A DNA stretch of 64,000 bases, from assembly GCF_021130785.1 (NCBI RefSeq), contig NC_060214.1:4925001-4989000 (forward strand), read 5' to 3'. Each line of letters opens with the position of its first letter. Position 1 is the stretch's first letter. The position numbers and the translations under genes were made by a program. This document shows positions 38,061 to 51,365 of the stretch, piece after piece. The DNA comes from Homalodisca vitripennis (Eukaryota; Arthropoda; Insecta; Hemiptera; Cicadellidae). The notes beneath the pieces are model-generated. The model searched no databases. It was not told the DNA's origin and saw only the letters and a program-made list of their open reading frames with translations.

Positions 38061-41000
38061 TCTATAACAACGAGTACTAAAAAACAACAGCTTACCATGC
38101 AGCATACTGAAGTTTTGTTACTAATCAATAGAGGGAACTCCTGATTAACTGTAGGGAACGGCAACTTATAGTGACTTGAAACTGAAATACCACACACATT
38201 GAAAGAGTACAGGTCGTGAGTGTTTGCACTTTCCCTGAAATGTCTCCGAATGCTGTACGGGATAGCGGTGACGGCTTTCTCTGGGATACAACAAGGATCG
38301 TGGCTGCGGAGTCGTGGCAAATGTCAGAGGCCGTCGAGAATCATACCTGAGCACTGAGCGGTCGTCTCGAGCACGGTGATGTCTGATAAGTGTTGTAAAT
38401 GAAGTGGGCAAGACGGCCGTGACTTCAGGGTCATCGCATACAACAGCTGTAGTGGAGAAACAACTCGTAGACGCTAGGCCTTGCGCGAATTATTCACACG
38501 ACAGCTGAGTAATTTGTCAGGATTCCGTTTAAGATGATTCACAATATCCTGTTTACTTTTATATATGCAGGATTCTTGACTGTGTACACACGACAGCCTT
38601 GTGTTTCTCCACAATCGGCTTGTATTCCTGCGTCTTATACCGAAGACTCCATAAACAACTGTATAAATATTTTCTGGTCACCTTTTTATGCCTTGGAGTA
38701 TTGATCCTAAAGCAGTAGCGATATATCAAACGTGTATATGGACACGTCTCTGTACAAAGAGTTCTGCCAAAAATAAATGTTGCGGTGTGTTAGTATGTTA
38801 CTATGCAAAGCAATAAACACAATAAAATTGTGTATGTTAGTATCTCAAGGACGATAAAGTATGAACAATTGTGCCGTATGCACTCTGTGTGTACACAAGA
38901 AGTTCATGTGACAAGTGACGACAGGTGCCGACATGTCAATCTGCGGCGAGGCTGTACAAGCCCTAGTATGACTACTTTTCTTGTACAAGAATATGTAAGT
39001 TATTATATGAGGTAATGAATTCATTGGATTTAATAATGAGATTCAACTTACATATATCTAATACATGTAAAGGTTTTATTTACCTCAATCTCCATTTAGG
39101 TCAATTTAAATAGTACCTCGAATATCACAATAAATGGTGATCTCTAAGATTTAAAAGAAATCAAAAGATCTATTTCCCTACTCGACTTAAAAGGTTTTCA
39201 TTAATTAGTAACTCTAAAATCCTTCCATTAACTTCTATTTATAACCGAATAAAGAGGTGTTTAGGAATCGGTTCACAATTTGTGTGAAGATGTTTGTCTT
39301 ATGAAAGCAACTACAAATATCCTTTCCTGCTTAGTTGTCAAAAAGGCAAATTTCTCATGTGGTTATCATCTTGAAATGTTAATTTTATATCGAATATGTA
39401 ATATTAGTTAAAACGTTTAATTTGCACAGCACTGATGGGATGATGACTCTCAAGGTTGGCGTAGTAATATATTTGTAAAATCCCATCATCTTAAATACTT
39501 ACTAGACAAAAATCGTTATAACCATCTAGAAGTGTTTCTAAAAAATGACTTGATTAACGAAATGAATGTGAATTTGTTACGAAAATATTTGTTAACATAT
39601 TCGCTTGTAATGATTAACTTGTATAACTGTTAAACATTTCAATAGCTGCCATTTTGAAATCTTAATCAAAAAAATATTAAGAATAAATGTTATTATAAAT
39701 AAATGTCAGTCTATTTAGAAAAATTGTTGAAGTAAATCTTTTTAAAGGGGAATGGCCACCACTTTGAAACTTTTTATTGGTTAAAACAACTCTATACAAA
39801 TTATAATCTTAATCTATTAAATATTTCAAGATTATCGTTATCACAATTATTTCTTGTTGTGTACTACTCAACATTTGTACGGTCGCTATCTTGTATATGA
39901 AAAACGTAAGGACAAAAATTGTTTTAAATAACTTAGAATTATATAAAAATATTTTATCTTGCTCTATGGTGCATTATTTGTAAATAATTACTATGACATG
40001 ATCATTTCTTTCTCAAACTTTCAATGCCCGCCATCTGGACATCTTAAGAGATATCGATAAAAGTACAAGAATTCAATTGTTTTAAAATAATTACGTTATA
40101 TTTCTAATACGTGTACTTTTGGGCCTGTATTGGGAATTAGTCGAGTTAAAACTTTCGCAAAAATACAGATAGGCGTCACTTTGAAAAGCTTTATTGGTTA
40201 ATTAACTACTGACTAACTTACTTACTGGGTCTTTCCTACCAAGTTTAGTCTGGATCTTTTGAAAATGCGGTTATCATGTTCTCAAGCTCACGTTATATTG
40301 CGTAAGCCCATACATACATAAACTATATAAGTGTATATGCATACATTTTCGGATTATGGTAGTTTTGGGTTAAGGAAGCCATGACAGGAAACATGCGAAA
40401 TATCTTCCGGAATTTCCATCATGAGAGTGATTGCAGTTTCTAGTAAATGTATCTAAAACTGCACATCTGTTGAAATCATTCCATAAGTACAACTTCCAAA
40501 ACCTGAAATTGAAACTTAACTGTTTCGCTTCCCACACCAAATATCAAATTCCTGTATTTGTTGTCAGTCACCGCCTCATTCGGTGGAAATGGTTAGTTCA
40601 GATAATTTAGTTATTGTAATTTTTCAGATATTTAATTATACCGAATTTTTGCAATGATGGTCACTTTAGACACGGATTTCCTTATTGTGTTAATGTTGAT
40701 TATTGACGATACAAACGTTAAACCTTCATAAAAGGATTAAATCTTACCAATCATTCGAGCATATCGAGTTTCTGATAAACGTATCCCCTATCAAAACGCT
40801 TTAGACTTTCTATTTAGGCTTTCGTAAAAGCCGTGCTATCTGGTCTACAGAGATTGGTTTTCTAAAACCAACGACTCATTCCAACGGAAATAGATGTAAG
40901 GTCTCATTTTCCCCGACAAGATCTTTAAACACGCACACAGGTATTACGGTTCCCACTCTGGGTCGGTTCCGGAAGTAGTTCTTGGAACTTTTTACTGAGT

Positions 41001-41559
41001 TTGCCCATCGTTTCGTGGCCAGAGCTGTGCGTGAGACCAAGTCCAAAACCAATCACAGCTTTCTCGAGGCTCCTGACCAACCCAAATCATTTCCTCCTTC
41101 CTGGTAACACAGGAATAGCTCTTGATAAATATTCAAGGACATACTTGTCTCGGTCAAGGAGAGCAGAAAAGCTAAAGAAACTCTTAGTCCTCGAATGTTT
41201 CTTTCAAAAATGTTACGTAAGAGATTGCAATAAAATTAAAAACTAAAGTTCCTGCCCGGAGAACCAAACAATGTTAAGTAAAAGAAAAATATATATCCGG
41301 CCCCGGTGTACCAAACAATATTATATGAGAGAAAAAAAATAATCAATAATAATGAATCAATCAATCATGTGATAATAAATATTTTTCAAAACTTTCGAAG
41401 TATCAGTCGAGGCCTCCAGCTTCCGTAAATTTTAAAGGACACGATGCGAGGGTAAGATAATCGAATGTGCCAAAGGAGTCTCTCATCAAGAGAAATTGTA
41501 TCCGAGTATCACCACAAGAAGAGTCCCTGGACCAGAAGCACGAGATCAGAGGTAGACGA
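38061..41559. other. AT-rich region with degenerate interspersed repeats
   Basis: The stretch 38,061-38,460 may belong to the LINE copy on its left. Between about 39,640 and 40,210 a motif of the type GCCATTTTGAAATCTTAAT / CCACTTTGAAACTTTTTATTGG / CGTCACTTTGAAAAGCTTTATTGG recurs at irregular spacing, suggesting a very old repeat. A GC-richer block lies at 40,900-41,120 without a recognisable product. Confidence 0.4.
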
Positions 41560-41945
<386 letters not shown>

Positions 41946-42951
41946 TGGATAGTCCACGACCGCGGGAGAACAACATTTAGCACGCACAACTGGGTACTTA
42001 AAGGGTAACAAGGGATAACAGAAAATGCTAAACAATACAGGAGAATGGTGAGCTAGAGAGGGTGAGGTAGGAAAATAAACAGAAAAGTAAATATGTACAG
42101 GAGAGACATAAACACTATGAGTAATGAATGCATGAGGGGTAGGTCGTCTCGAAGAGTGACATTTTAAAGGTTCAAGAGATACAACCTCATTGCCAGCAGA
42201 AGTACGCGGGTTGCGGTTGATTGAACTAGATAAATGTAGAATTGGACAACAGCTGATCTCTCTCACTCGCTCATTGATTAATCTTAATGCTTACTTAAAT
42301 AAAATATTACTAATTATAATTAAAACTAAACAATGTTCTTTGGTTGAAGCATTGAAGGATGTATAAGTTATCTCTCGTAATTAATGGAACTAATAATACA
42401 TTATTCTCCATTACTTTTAGCTTATGACGTCATCGAATTTTAAACACCTTTGGTTTTTATTACTAACAAACAATACAAAATACTAAAAGTAAATACTCCA
42501 AATCCTCCATGATCAACTAAACTAATCAAGTCAAAACCTTAGTAAGTGAATGGCACAGTATAGTTTAGAACTTTGCAGTGTTGTAACCTCTTTGTATTTT
42601 ATCACACACATAATTATAATCGTAAGTTTGGTTTTGGTTCCAAAGACAGATGAAATAACATAGCTGTTTTCTACAACACAGTTTATGAAACACGGTTATC
42701 AACATGTGTGTAGTGGATGCGGGCCTGTAGACCCAAGGTCACCAGTCACCGAAACCGGTGTCGATGTTATCACTTGACAGGACTCTTGTAAATTGTCTCT
42801 GGCCGTTATACACACGCTGTTATCAGATACAGGGCTGTCAGGCCATTTCGTGCACAGGGATTCTAACTGTTGGGCTGTGCAAAATGTCCACAGCCATAAA
42901 ATCAGAGATAGAGAGAGAGAGAGATTCTTAATTCTTAAAAGCTATTGTTTC
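41946..42951. other. AT-rich spacer
   Basis: No gene recognised. A short GA run lies at 42,903-42,924. Confidence 0.5.
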
Positions 42952-43208
42952 TGCCCATAGCTGTGGCTCTGCTAGCATGTGACTACGCCTTGGTGGAAGT
43001 CGCCATCTCTAGGTCGTGTCGCGGCTACCCTCGACTAACTCAGCCACAGCATTGGTGCCAGCCTGTGCTTGTAAATCTGCACATAGCTATGGCTTTGCTA
43101 GCATGTGACTATGCCGTGGTGGAAGTCGCCATCTCTAGGTCGTGTCGCGGCTACCCTCGACTAACTCAGCCACAACATTGGTGCCAGCCTGCGCTTGTAA
43201 ATCTGCAC
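42952..43208. repeat. Two-copy tandem duplication, about 126 bp
   Basis: Copies start at about 42,955 and 43,082 and share GCTAGCATGTGACTA, GGTGGAAGTCGCCATCTCTA and CTACCCTCGACTAACTCAGC almost exactly. Confidence 0.95.
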
Positions 43209-43796
43209 ACTAATCGAATGTAAGATGCAATCAGCTCGGCCGAGGGCGGTACGGGTGAGGTGAGCGACCTCGTAGCTTTGCCCATGGTCTCATTATATCG
43301 TTTGTTGAGCTCGTATCCTTCCGCATTCATTAGAGTCTTTGTGTTGCATCTCGAGTGGTTGTAAGGATTCATAAAAGACTTATCTCTCTATATCAGGAAA
43401 TCTAGATCAAACTCAACTATTGCTAATATGGTTTTTTCAATAAGTTAAATTCGTGATTACATATTATATCTTTTATATGATTTTACGCATCTCGTGAGGG
43501 TGTTATTTGTTTATAATCTGAGAGAATTTGCTGTCATTTAATGGGAAGTTTTACTTTTTGCAATGTTGTTTTCCATACTTTAACCTTACAATCCCTATTA
43601 TAAGCTTGTATCACGTTCTTTGCAGCACGGATTTTAAAATGTCACTCTACAACTGTAGAATTAGTGGTCCGTGATAAAGATCCACCTCCGAGGAATTCGT
43701 GATACCATCACTGGGCGGCTGTGGAAGTGTGATTCCTTCCATACTGGCCTCCTAACATCTCAGTGCATTAATTAACTGATATCATTAGATTTAAGA
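43209..43796. other. Spacer
   Basis: Unique sequence with no supported gene. Confidence 0.5.
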
Positions 43797-44845
43797 GCAG
43801 TTCTACAAGAATGTCGCGAATGTGTGGATCATCCGTTATACGAGAGCAGTGAAAGTGATTCCAGTTTAAAGAGTTCTACAAGAATGTCGCGAATATGCTG
43901 GTGTGGATCATCCATTATCCAAGAGCAGCGAAAGTGATTCCAACCTAGAGTTTTACAAGAATGTCGCGAATGTGCGGATTTGGATCATCCATTATCCGAG
44001 AGCAACGAAAGTGATTCCAAGTGTAAAGAGTTTCTACAAAAATGTCGCGAATGTGTGGATTTGGATCATCCATTTCCGAGAGCAACGAAAGTGATTCCAG
44101 TCTAAAGAGTTCTACAAGAATCTGGCGAATGTGGGGGTGTGGATCATCCATTCCGAGCTACTTATCCAGAGAGTTCGACAAGAATCTGGCGAATGTGGGG
44201 GTGGATCATCCGTTATCCGAGAGCAGTGAAAGTGATTCCAGTTTAAAGAGTTCTACAAGAATGTCGCGAATGTGCGGGTGTGGATCATCCGTTATCCGAG
44301 AGCAAGCGAAAGTGATTCCAATCTAAAGATTTCTACAAGAATGTCGCGAATATGCTGGTGTGGATCATCCATTATCCAAGAGCAGCGAAAGTGATTCCAA
44401 CCTAGAGTTTTACAAAAATGTCGCGAATGTGCGGATTTGGATCATCCATTATCCGAGAGCAACGAAAGTGATTCCAGTGTAAAGAGTTCTACAAGAATGC
44501 CACGAATGTGTGGATGTGGATCATCCATTCCAAGAGCTACTAAAGTGATTCCAGTCTAAAGAGTTCGACAAGAATCTGGCGAATGTGGGGGTGTGGATCA
44601 TCCGTTATCCGAGAGCAGGGAAAGTGATTCCAATCTAAAGATTTCTACAAGAATCTCGCGAATATGCGGGTTTGGATCATCCGTTATCCGAGAGAAGCGA
44701 AAGTGTTCCAATCTAAAGATTTCTACAAGAATGTCGCGAATGTGCGGATCATCCGTTATCCGAGAGCAGCGAAAGTGATTCCAATCTAAAGAGTTCTACA
44801 AGAATCTCGCGAATGTGCGGGTGTGGATCATTCGTTACCCGTGCC
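43797..44845. repeat. Minisatellite, about 78 bp unit, about 14 copies
   Basis: TTCTACAAGAATGTCGCGAA + GGATCATCCGTTATCCGAGA + GCGAAAGTGATTCCA recurs at about 70-80 bp spacing, with frequent small indels and variant blocks. Imperfect copies at the left and right edges. Confidence 0.94.
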
Positions 44846-45111
44846 TCCAGTGTGAACCATCCTTCACGTGGTTGGCTATTGCATCGTCTCTGAAGATAAA
44901 CACAACAGTGAACAATAGATATCTCATTAACATAAACTAAAACTATTTGAATAATGTACAAACTGTTATATTCTCAACAAATCCTTTTGACTTAAAATCG
45001 TTGTTCTGATGAGCTCATTTCTTCCTCCCTGTTAGTGATATTATGATGTCGCATTTATTTCTCATAAGAGATTGCAATTTTTTATAATTTATTACTTGAT
45101 TCATTATTGTA

Positions 45112-45745
45112 CTGGGGTGGTGAAAAGTCTTGAAACTGTCTAATGTCGTATGTACATATATAAACGTACAAACATAAACCTTTGTACAGGGACATAGGGC
45201 ATAAAAGTAAACTATTTGATGCAATCAGCACCTTATGACCACCTCAGGAGGATGATCCGTAAGGGGTGCTGGAAAATTTTATGTAAGCACAGCAGACTAT
45301 GTAAACTGTAAATTCAGCAGAAAAATCAAGACGTTGCTTTAATTAGTTTAATTTTACATTAAGAAATGTTTAGTGTTTAACAAATTGCAACAAAAAATCA
45401 CCTACCTAGATTGTTATAGTATGTTATTGAACTTGTACATAAGGTAAGTATTGAAAATGTCAAGCGCTGCCATTTTGCTTAAAATCTTAAACCTTTTGAG
45501 TCTAATTTGTGGCATGATTTGTGAATAATTAACACCTTTAAACTGGTATGAACATAGATCTATGATTATATTTAAGATTTTCTTCCAACTCCGTATGGGC
45601 CAACCACCTGAGGTGGTAAAGAGATGCCGATTGCTTGCTTTAAAAGGTTTAATTTTATCTCCTATGTCTCTGTAGAAAGTTTTATGTTTGTAGGTTTACG
45701 AGTACATAATATATTAGTCCGTTTCAAGACTTTTCAGCAACCCAA
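45112..45745. mobile_element. Tc1/mariner-like MITE, 634 bp, about 100 bp terminal inverted repeats, TA-flanked
   Basis: The left end CTGGGGTGGTGAAAAGTC and the reverse complement of the right end TTGGGTTGCTGAAAAGTC continue to match (CTTGAAAC, then ACAAACATAAA and ACATAGG boxes) over about 100 bp. TA dinucleotides flank both ends (45,110-45,111 and 45,746-45,747), as expected for Tc1/mariner integration. The interior has no transposase frame. A 15 bp palindrome, ACCACCTGAGGTGGT, sits at 45,603-45,617. Confidence 0.8.
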
Positions 45746-45804
45746 TATAAGTGGCGTAAATGTTCATAATTATCCTGGGTCCTTTGTTTGAAGGTTATTT
45801 TAGT

Positions 45805-45912
45805 TCTTTACCTGAAGAAGATATCAGATTGCAGATCTCGAAACGTAGTGTTACTGATTTCTTATTTCACTAAACGATGGTAAATTCCGGAAAAATCCTG
45901 TTTCCTTCACAT
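45805..45912 (+). repeat. Dispersed repeat copy, partner of 21,446-21,560
   Basis: Contains AGTTCTTTACCTGAAGAAGA, GCAGATCTCGAAACGTAGTG and TTACTGATTTC followed by TCCTGTTTCCTTCAC, in the same order as the reverse strand of the 21.4 kb copy. It begins about 60 bp outside the MITE on its left. Confidence 0.6.
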
Positions 45913-46670
45913 ATCCTGGGTCCTTCTTGTTAAACGGAGTAACATTTAAAAACTTTGTGAAAATTAATGCACATGATTGAATTGAACATTGGCACTGGAT
46001 ATAATGCACTTGGTCTCAAGATATTGGATTTAAATCCCACTAAATGATAGAAGAATAATGAGAAGGTCCGCCAGATTTTTAATTTACATATGAACTTCAT
46101 GAAAATGGTTTAAGGCACCAATAATTTAGAGAAAACTGTAACACTATAACTAGAAGTTTTAAGAAAGTCCAGTTGGCAGTTTAAATTGCATTCTTAGTAA
46201 TGTATTTCTGATTTCACTTACAATTATGCACAAGTATATGTTCGTTGACGAGAAATAGTCAAGGCTCTTCTAGACTGCTACCAGCTACTTTTTACCACCA
46301 AAGGAACTGCACAGCGATGTCATGAGAACAGGTATTGTACATGGTATCGCTCATACTGATAGGTGCAAATCAGAATCTCGCTGGGGGGAGGAGAGTTTGA
46401 CTTCCCTACAAATAAAATGATTTTAGTGCAAGAAGTCCATAAATCCTCCAGGATGGTGTATTTTAAATCTATTTGTCTTAGGATGGACAATGACACCATT
46501 GTTAAAAGTAGCAGTTCCAAAGAAACAAACCTTGATCAGTAAACCTAGAGCAATTTTAGTTTCTCAAACGCCTTTGTCATTTTGTTGTTTGTAATGACTC
46601 GCGAACAAAACGAAATAATCCTAATCCAACACTACAATTACAGTTGCCGGGTTACGCCATGTTATTGTTG
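45913..46670. other. AT-rich spacer
   Basis: No gene or element recognised. Confidence 0.5.
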
Positions 46671-46856
46671 CTAAGTGGTGCCGTCGTCACCCAAGGCGAC
46701 AACTTTCACCGTCCCCGGTCCAGCAGTCTGTTTGTCCAAGACACTTCCTGACGATTGGCGGCGGCGGGAGGTCGTGCCGCTCGGTCCAATGGACACGGAG
46801 GCGGTCGTTCCCTCAGGCGTCAGGGGATCATTGGGTAAGGTCCAGGGGACTTGGAG
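46671..46856 (-). CDS. Candidate exon or remnant on the minus strand, GC-rich, tentative
   Basis: A strongly GC-rich block (46,670-46,870) in an AT-rich region. The - strand frame from 46,856 down to a stop at 46,671 encodes 61 residues rich in Thr/Ser/Gly/Pro with a basic SRRRQSSG patch and a hydrophobic GTVKVVALGDDG stretch; the composition looks protein-like. The + strand is also open (46,675-46,908), so the strand is not certain. A possible acceptor (CCGTAG) precedes the frame, and GTGACG inside it could act as a donor. No family is recognised. It could be a nested gene's exon, a retrocopy fragment or a transposon coding relic. Confidence 0.22.
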   Translation of the reverse strand, partial: LQVPWTLPNDPLTPEGTTASVSIGPSGTTSRRRQSSGSVLDKQTAGPGTVKVVALGDDGTT

Positions 46857-46908
46857 CTACGGAACGTCTGAACTACCGATCGTGGAGATAATAGATTCCC
46901 TACAATAG

Positions 46909-47374
46909 ATCGCACAGAGGCCGTCAAAGGTTCGGCTTTCTCTGAAATTATTTTCAACATCTTCTTAGAGGTCACTTTTTCAAAGAGAAAAGTTAAAATC
47001 TAAGATTTTAGTAGAATACAGTGATACAGACACCATTCAGAGACACGCTCGTTCCTTCAAAAGAGAAGTCACGGTTCTAAATGTTACAAGGTGGAATCAC
47101 TTGTATATTATTATTGCAAAAGATAAAGAAAGAACACATGTTAAAATAAAAGACGTGTCACAAACGCTATTAATACGGTCCAGGAATTCAATAAAAGTCC
47201 AATAAATTATTACTGATAAGAAATACTTATAAATAGTATTTAAACGATTCACAAATGTTTACGTGCACTTTGAACTCTTGTACAGAGCATCGGCATTTTT
47301 TGTACGAAAGCTTTCTCCTCCGACGTTGTGAAATACAGGAGAAAAGAAGCACAACCGGTGGACAATACGCTAGC
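46909..47374. other. Spacer before the 133/198 bp array
   Basis: AT-rich unique sequence; nothing recognised. Confidence 0.5.
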
Positions 47375-49350
47375 AAGTCCGGCATTTATCGTCTCAGGAA
47401 CCGTCTTGTACCGATATACCGGTGTGTGCAGGCGTGGTTGTGACTGTTATATAACGCGCGTGCTGCAGAACCGTTTAGATAAAACACATATACGCTGTGT
47501 TAGTCCGGCCTGTGAGCTACCCTGCCTAATGTGCATCGCTGAGTGGACGAGATTGTGTAGTCTACAATAGCAAGCCTGTGTATTTATCGTCTCTGCTACC
47601 GTCTTGTACCGATGTACCGGTGTGTGCAGGCGTGGTTGTGACTGTTATATAACGCGCGTGCTGCAGAACCGTTTAGGTAAAACACATATACGCTGTACTA
47701 GTCCGGCCTGTGAGCTACCCTGCCTAATGTGCATCGCTGAGTGGACGAGATTGTGTAGTCTACAATAGTGAGCCTGTGTATTTATCGTCTCTGCTACCGT
47801 CTTGTACCGATGTACCGGTGTGTGCAGGCGTGGTTGTAACTGTTATATAACCTGCCTAATGTGCATCGCTGAGTGGACGAGATTGTGTAGTCTACAATAG
47901 CAAGCCTGTGTATTTATCGTCTCTGCTACCGTCTTGTACCGATGTACCGGTGTGTGCAGGCGTGGTTGTAACTGTTATATAACCTGCCTAATGTGCATCG
48001 CTGAGTGGACAAGATTGTGTAGTCTACAATAGTGAGCCTGTGTATTTATCGTCTCTGCTACCGTCTTGTACCGATGTACCGGTGTGTGCAGGCGTGGTTG
48101 TAACTGTTATATAACCTGCCTAATGTGCATCGCTGAGTGGACGAGATTGTGTAGTCTACAATAGTGAGCCTGTGTATTTATCGTCTCTGCTACCGTCTTG
48201 TACCGTTGTACCGGTGTGTGGAGGCGTGGTTGTAACTGTTATATAACCTGCCTAATGTACATCGCTGAGTGGACGAGATTGTGTAGTCTACAATAGCGAG
48301 TCTGTGTATTTATCGTCTCTGCTACCGTCTTGTACCGTTGTACCGGTGTGTGCAGGCGTGGTTGTAACTGTTATATAACCTGCCTAATGTGCATCGCTGA
48401 GTGGACGAGATGGTGTGTAGTCTACAATCGCGAATCTGTGTATTTATCGTCTCTGCTACCGTCTTGTACCGTTGTACCGGTGTGTGGAGGCGTGGTTGTA
48501 ACTGTTATATAACCTGCCTAATGTACATCGCTGAGTGGACGAGATGGTGTAGTCTACAATAGCGAGTCTGTGTATTTATCGTCTCTGCTACCGTCTTGTA
48601 CCGTTGTACCGGTGTGTGGAGGCGTGGTTGTAACTGTTATATAACCTGCCTAATGTACATCGCTGAGTGGACGAGATTGTGTAGTCTACAATAGCGAGTC
48701 TGTGTATTTATCGTCTCTGCTACCGTCTTGTACCGTTGTACCGGTGTGTGCAGGCGTGGTTGTAACTGTTATATAACCTGCCTAATGTGCATCGCTGAGT
48801 GGACGAGATGGTGTAGTCTACAATCGCGAATCTGTGTATTTATCGTCTCTGCTACCGTCTTGTACCGATGTACCGGTGTGTGCAGGCGTGGTTGTGACTG
48901 TTATATAACGCGCGTGCTGCAGAACCGTTTAGATAAAACACATATACGCTGTGTTAGTCCGGCCTGTGAGCTACCCTGTCTAATGTGCATCGCTGAGTGG
49001 ACGAGATTGTGTAGTCTACAATAGCGAGTATGTGTATTTATCGTCTCTGGTACCGTCTTGTACCGATGTACCGGTGTGTGCAGGCGTGGTTGTAACTGTT
49101 ATATAACGCGCGTGCTGCAGAACCGTTTAGATAAAACACATATACGCTGTGTTAGTCCGGCCTGTGAGCTACCCTGTCTAATGTGCATCGCTGAGTGGAC
49201 GAGATTGTGTAGTCTACAATAGCGAGTCTGTGTATTTATCGTCTCTGCTACCGTCTTGTACCGATGTACCGGTGTGTGCAGGCGTGGTTGTAACTGTTAT
49301 ATAACGCGCGTGCTGCAGAACCGTTTAGATAAAACACATATACGCTGAGA
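47375..49350. repeat. Minisatellite with long (about 198 bp) and short (about 133 bp) units, about 13 copies
   Basis: All units share TATTTATCGTCTCTGCTACC, CTTGTACCG(A/T)TGTACCGG and GGCGTGGTTGT. Long units carry an extra segment of about 65 bp (GCGCGTGCTGCAGAACCGTT to GGCCTGTGAGCTAC) between TATATAAC and CCTGCCTAATG. Long units occupy both ends of the array (47.4-47.8 and 48.85-49.35 kb), with short units in the middle. Confidence 0.96.
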
Positions 49351-49499
49351 CAAGTCACGGCAATATTTAATAACCTGTTGACAGGTACTGGAATGCACTG
49401 ATGGCGATGAACATTGTATTAATGGAGACACCTTTGGTTAGAGATATATCAGTGCTACATCCTGGGAGATAAGTTTGTAAATACATATTAGGTATTAAT

Positions 49500-49677
49500 A
49501 ATCGTACGACTCTAGCCTACGCACAGGCTGCTTGCCCATGTAGGCTAATTTCCAAACACTATGTTTAATACTTTTAGTTATTTATTGTACATATATTAAT
49601 TATCAAACACATGTACATATACTAATTGTAATAGTATTGCAATTATACAGGAAATAAACTTTCTTTCATTTCATTTC
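49500..49677 (+). mobile_element. Probable LINE 3' end fragment
   Basis: The sequence around CGACTCTAGCCTACGCACAG and GCTTGCCCATGTAGGCTAAT leads to an AATAAA-type signal (AAATAAAC, 49,651) and a tail TTTCATTTCATTTCATTTT. This is the same tail as on the 37.4 kb LINE copy in the opposite orientation. It is 5'-truncated with no coding part. Confidence 0.6.
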
Positions 49678-50745
49678 ATTTTAGACAGCAATAACCTTAT
49701 ATAACAGTTTTATCTATTTTGTGTAATTAACACATAGTTTGAGAGCTGTTTATGGCCCATCTGTTATTTTAAGCTCGGACATAGGCATTTTTTACACGAG
49801 GTTTGTACCCAATTTTAGTCTAGACTATGTGCTTAACTCTTAGTGTAAGGGCTGTTTATGGCCCATCTGCTATCAAATGCGGGTATTGGGTTGTTATTTA
49901 AAAAACCGGTTTTAGCCTCACTCGTCATATTTAAACCGTACTAGTGCAGCATTTGATTAAAGGGTTACTTTTATAGTAACCGCATAATTTAGTAATCACC
50001 GAAAATTATTGTACTTCAACGTCAACAAGAGCAAAATGGTCATATACTTTGATAACATTCTTCATTTTTTAAACCGTAAAATCTGTCTTTTTTATTGCAA
50101 GCTTTTGTAGTGTAAAGTTAGAGTCACATTGTGTCTAAAAATTCCCACTGTACAAGTCTGTGCGTCTTAGCTGCCGGGAATATAATCTCTTTGGAGTGAT
50201 GAGCTAAACATTCTTCAACCAAATCACACTATTACGGTTTCCATTTAAATGCATCGTACCCAGAATATTGCTTGCTGATAAGATCACATCTGCACTTAAA
50301 ATGACATTTATATTTAGCAAATGCGTTAACTTTCCAAACCAACCGCAATTAAGTTAAATCTCTCCGAATGGCGAAGAAGATACAGATCTCTGTACAGTTG
50401 GCTTTGTCTCGATTCCTCAAGCGAAGGAATGTGTGTCTCCGAGGGGAAGATAGGCTGTGACACGGACACGGCAGAAAGATGGCATCAGTCTCAGAATCAG
50501 TCACGCGCGTGCTCACGTGATCAAATGTAATTCCCGTGTCGGATAACATCTCCCTGCGGAAACACTACTAGTAAATCTCCTTGCGCTCATTAGATCATGT
50601 CCGTGCGAGTCTCCCTCGTCACTCATTCATCTCCGAGAGCTCCTTTGTGAGAAATCGTCATTTATTAACCACATTAACTGTTTCTGTGCAAGTAATAAAA
50701 CTCATTTTTCGGAATGAGTTCCAAACTTTTGTAATTTACGTGATG
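49678..50745. other. Spacer with a short duplication
   Basis: GCTGTTTATGGCCCATCTG occurs at 49,746 and 49,859, so a unit of about 113 bp is duplicated here. The rest is unique. A GC-richer part at 50,340-50,560 has no recognised product. Confidence 0.5.
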
Positions 50746-51365
50746 AAATTTCGTATCGTAACACTCTAGTTCTAGTTCCTCTGTGCCTTCAAGGATGTTG
50801 GACTCCAATATTTATCGTGTAGAGTTTCTGGTTCATATAGTAATTTATGTGATGAAGTTTCGTATTGTAAGAGTTCTAGTTTCTCCGTGTCTTCAAAGAT
50901 CTTGGAGTCTAATATTTATCGGTTAGAGTTTCTGGTTCATACAGTAATTTATGTGATAAAGTTTCATATTGTAAGAGTTCTAGTTTCTCTGTGCCTTCAA
51001 AGATTTTGGACTCCATTATTTTTTATCGCGTAAAGTTTCTGGTTCATATAGTAATTTATGTGATGAAGTTCCGTACTGTAAGAGTTCTAGTTTCTCTGTG
51101 TCTTCAAAGATTTTGGACTCCAATATTTATTGCGTAGAGTTTCTGTTTCATACAGTACTTTATGTGATGAAGTTTCGTATTGTAAGAGTTCTAGTTTCTC
51201 TCTGTCTTCAAAAATTTTGGATTCCAATATTTATCGCGTAGTGTTTCTGGTTCATATAGTAATTTATGTGATGATATTTCGTACTGTAAAAGATCTAGTT
51301 TCTCTGTGCCTTCAAAGATTTTGGACTGTAATATTTATCGGTTAGAGTTTCTGGTTCATATATTA
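50746..51365. repeat. Minisatellite, about 104 bp unit, 6 copies
   Basis: CTAGTTTCTCTGTGCCTTCA recurs at about 50,876, 50,980, 51,087, 51,191 and 51,295, with AATATTTATCG and GTTTCTGGTTCATA boxes and AATTTATGTGATGAAGTTTC. Confidence 0.94.
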
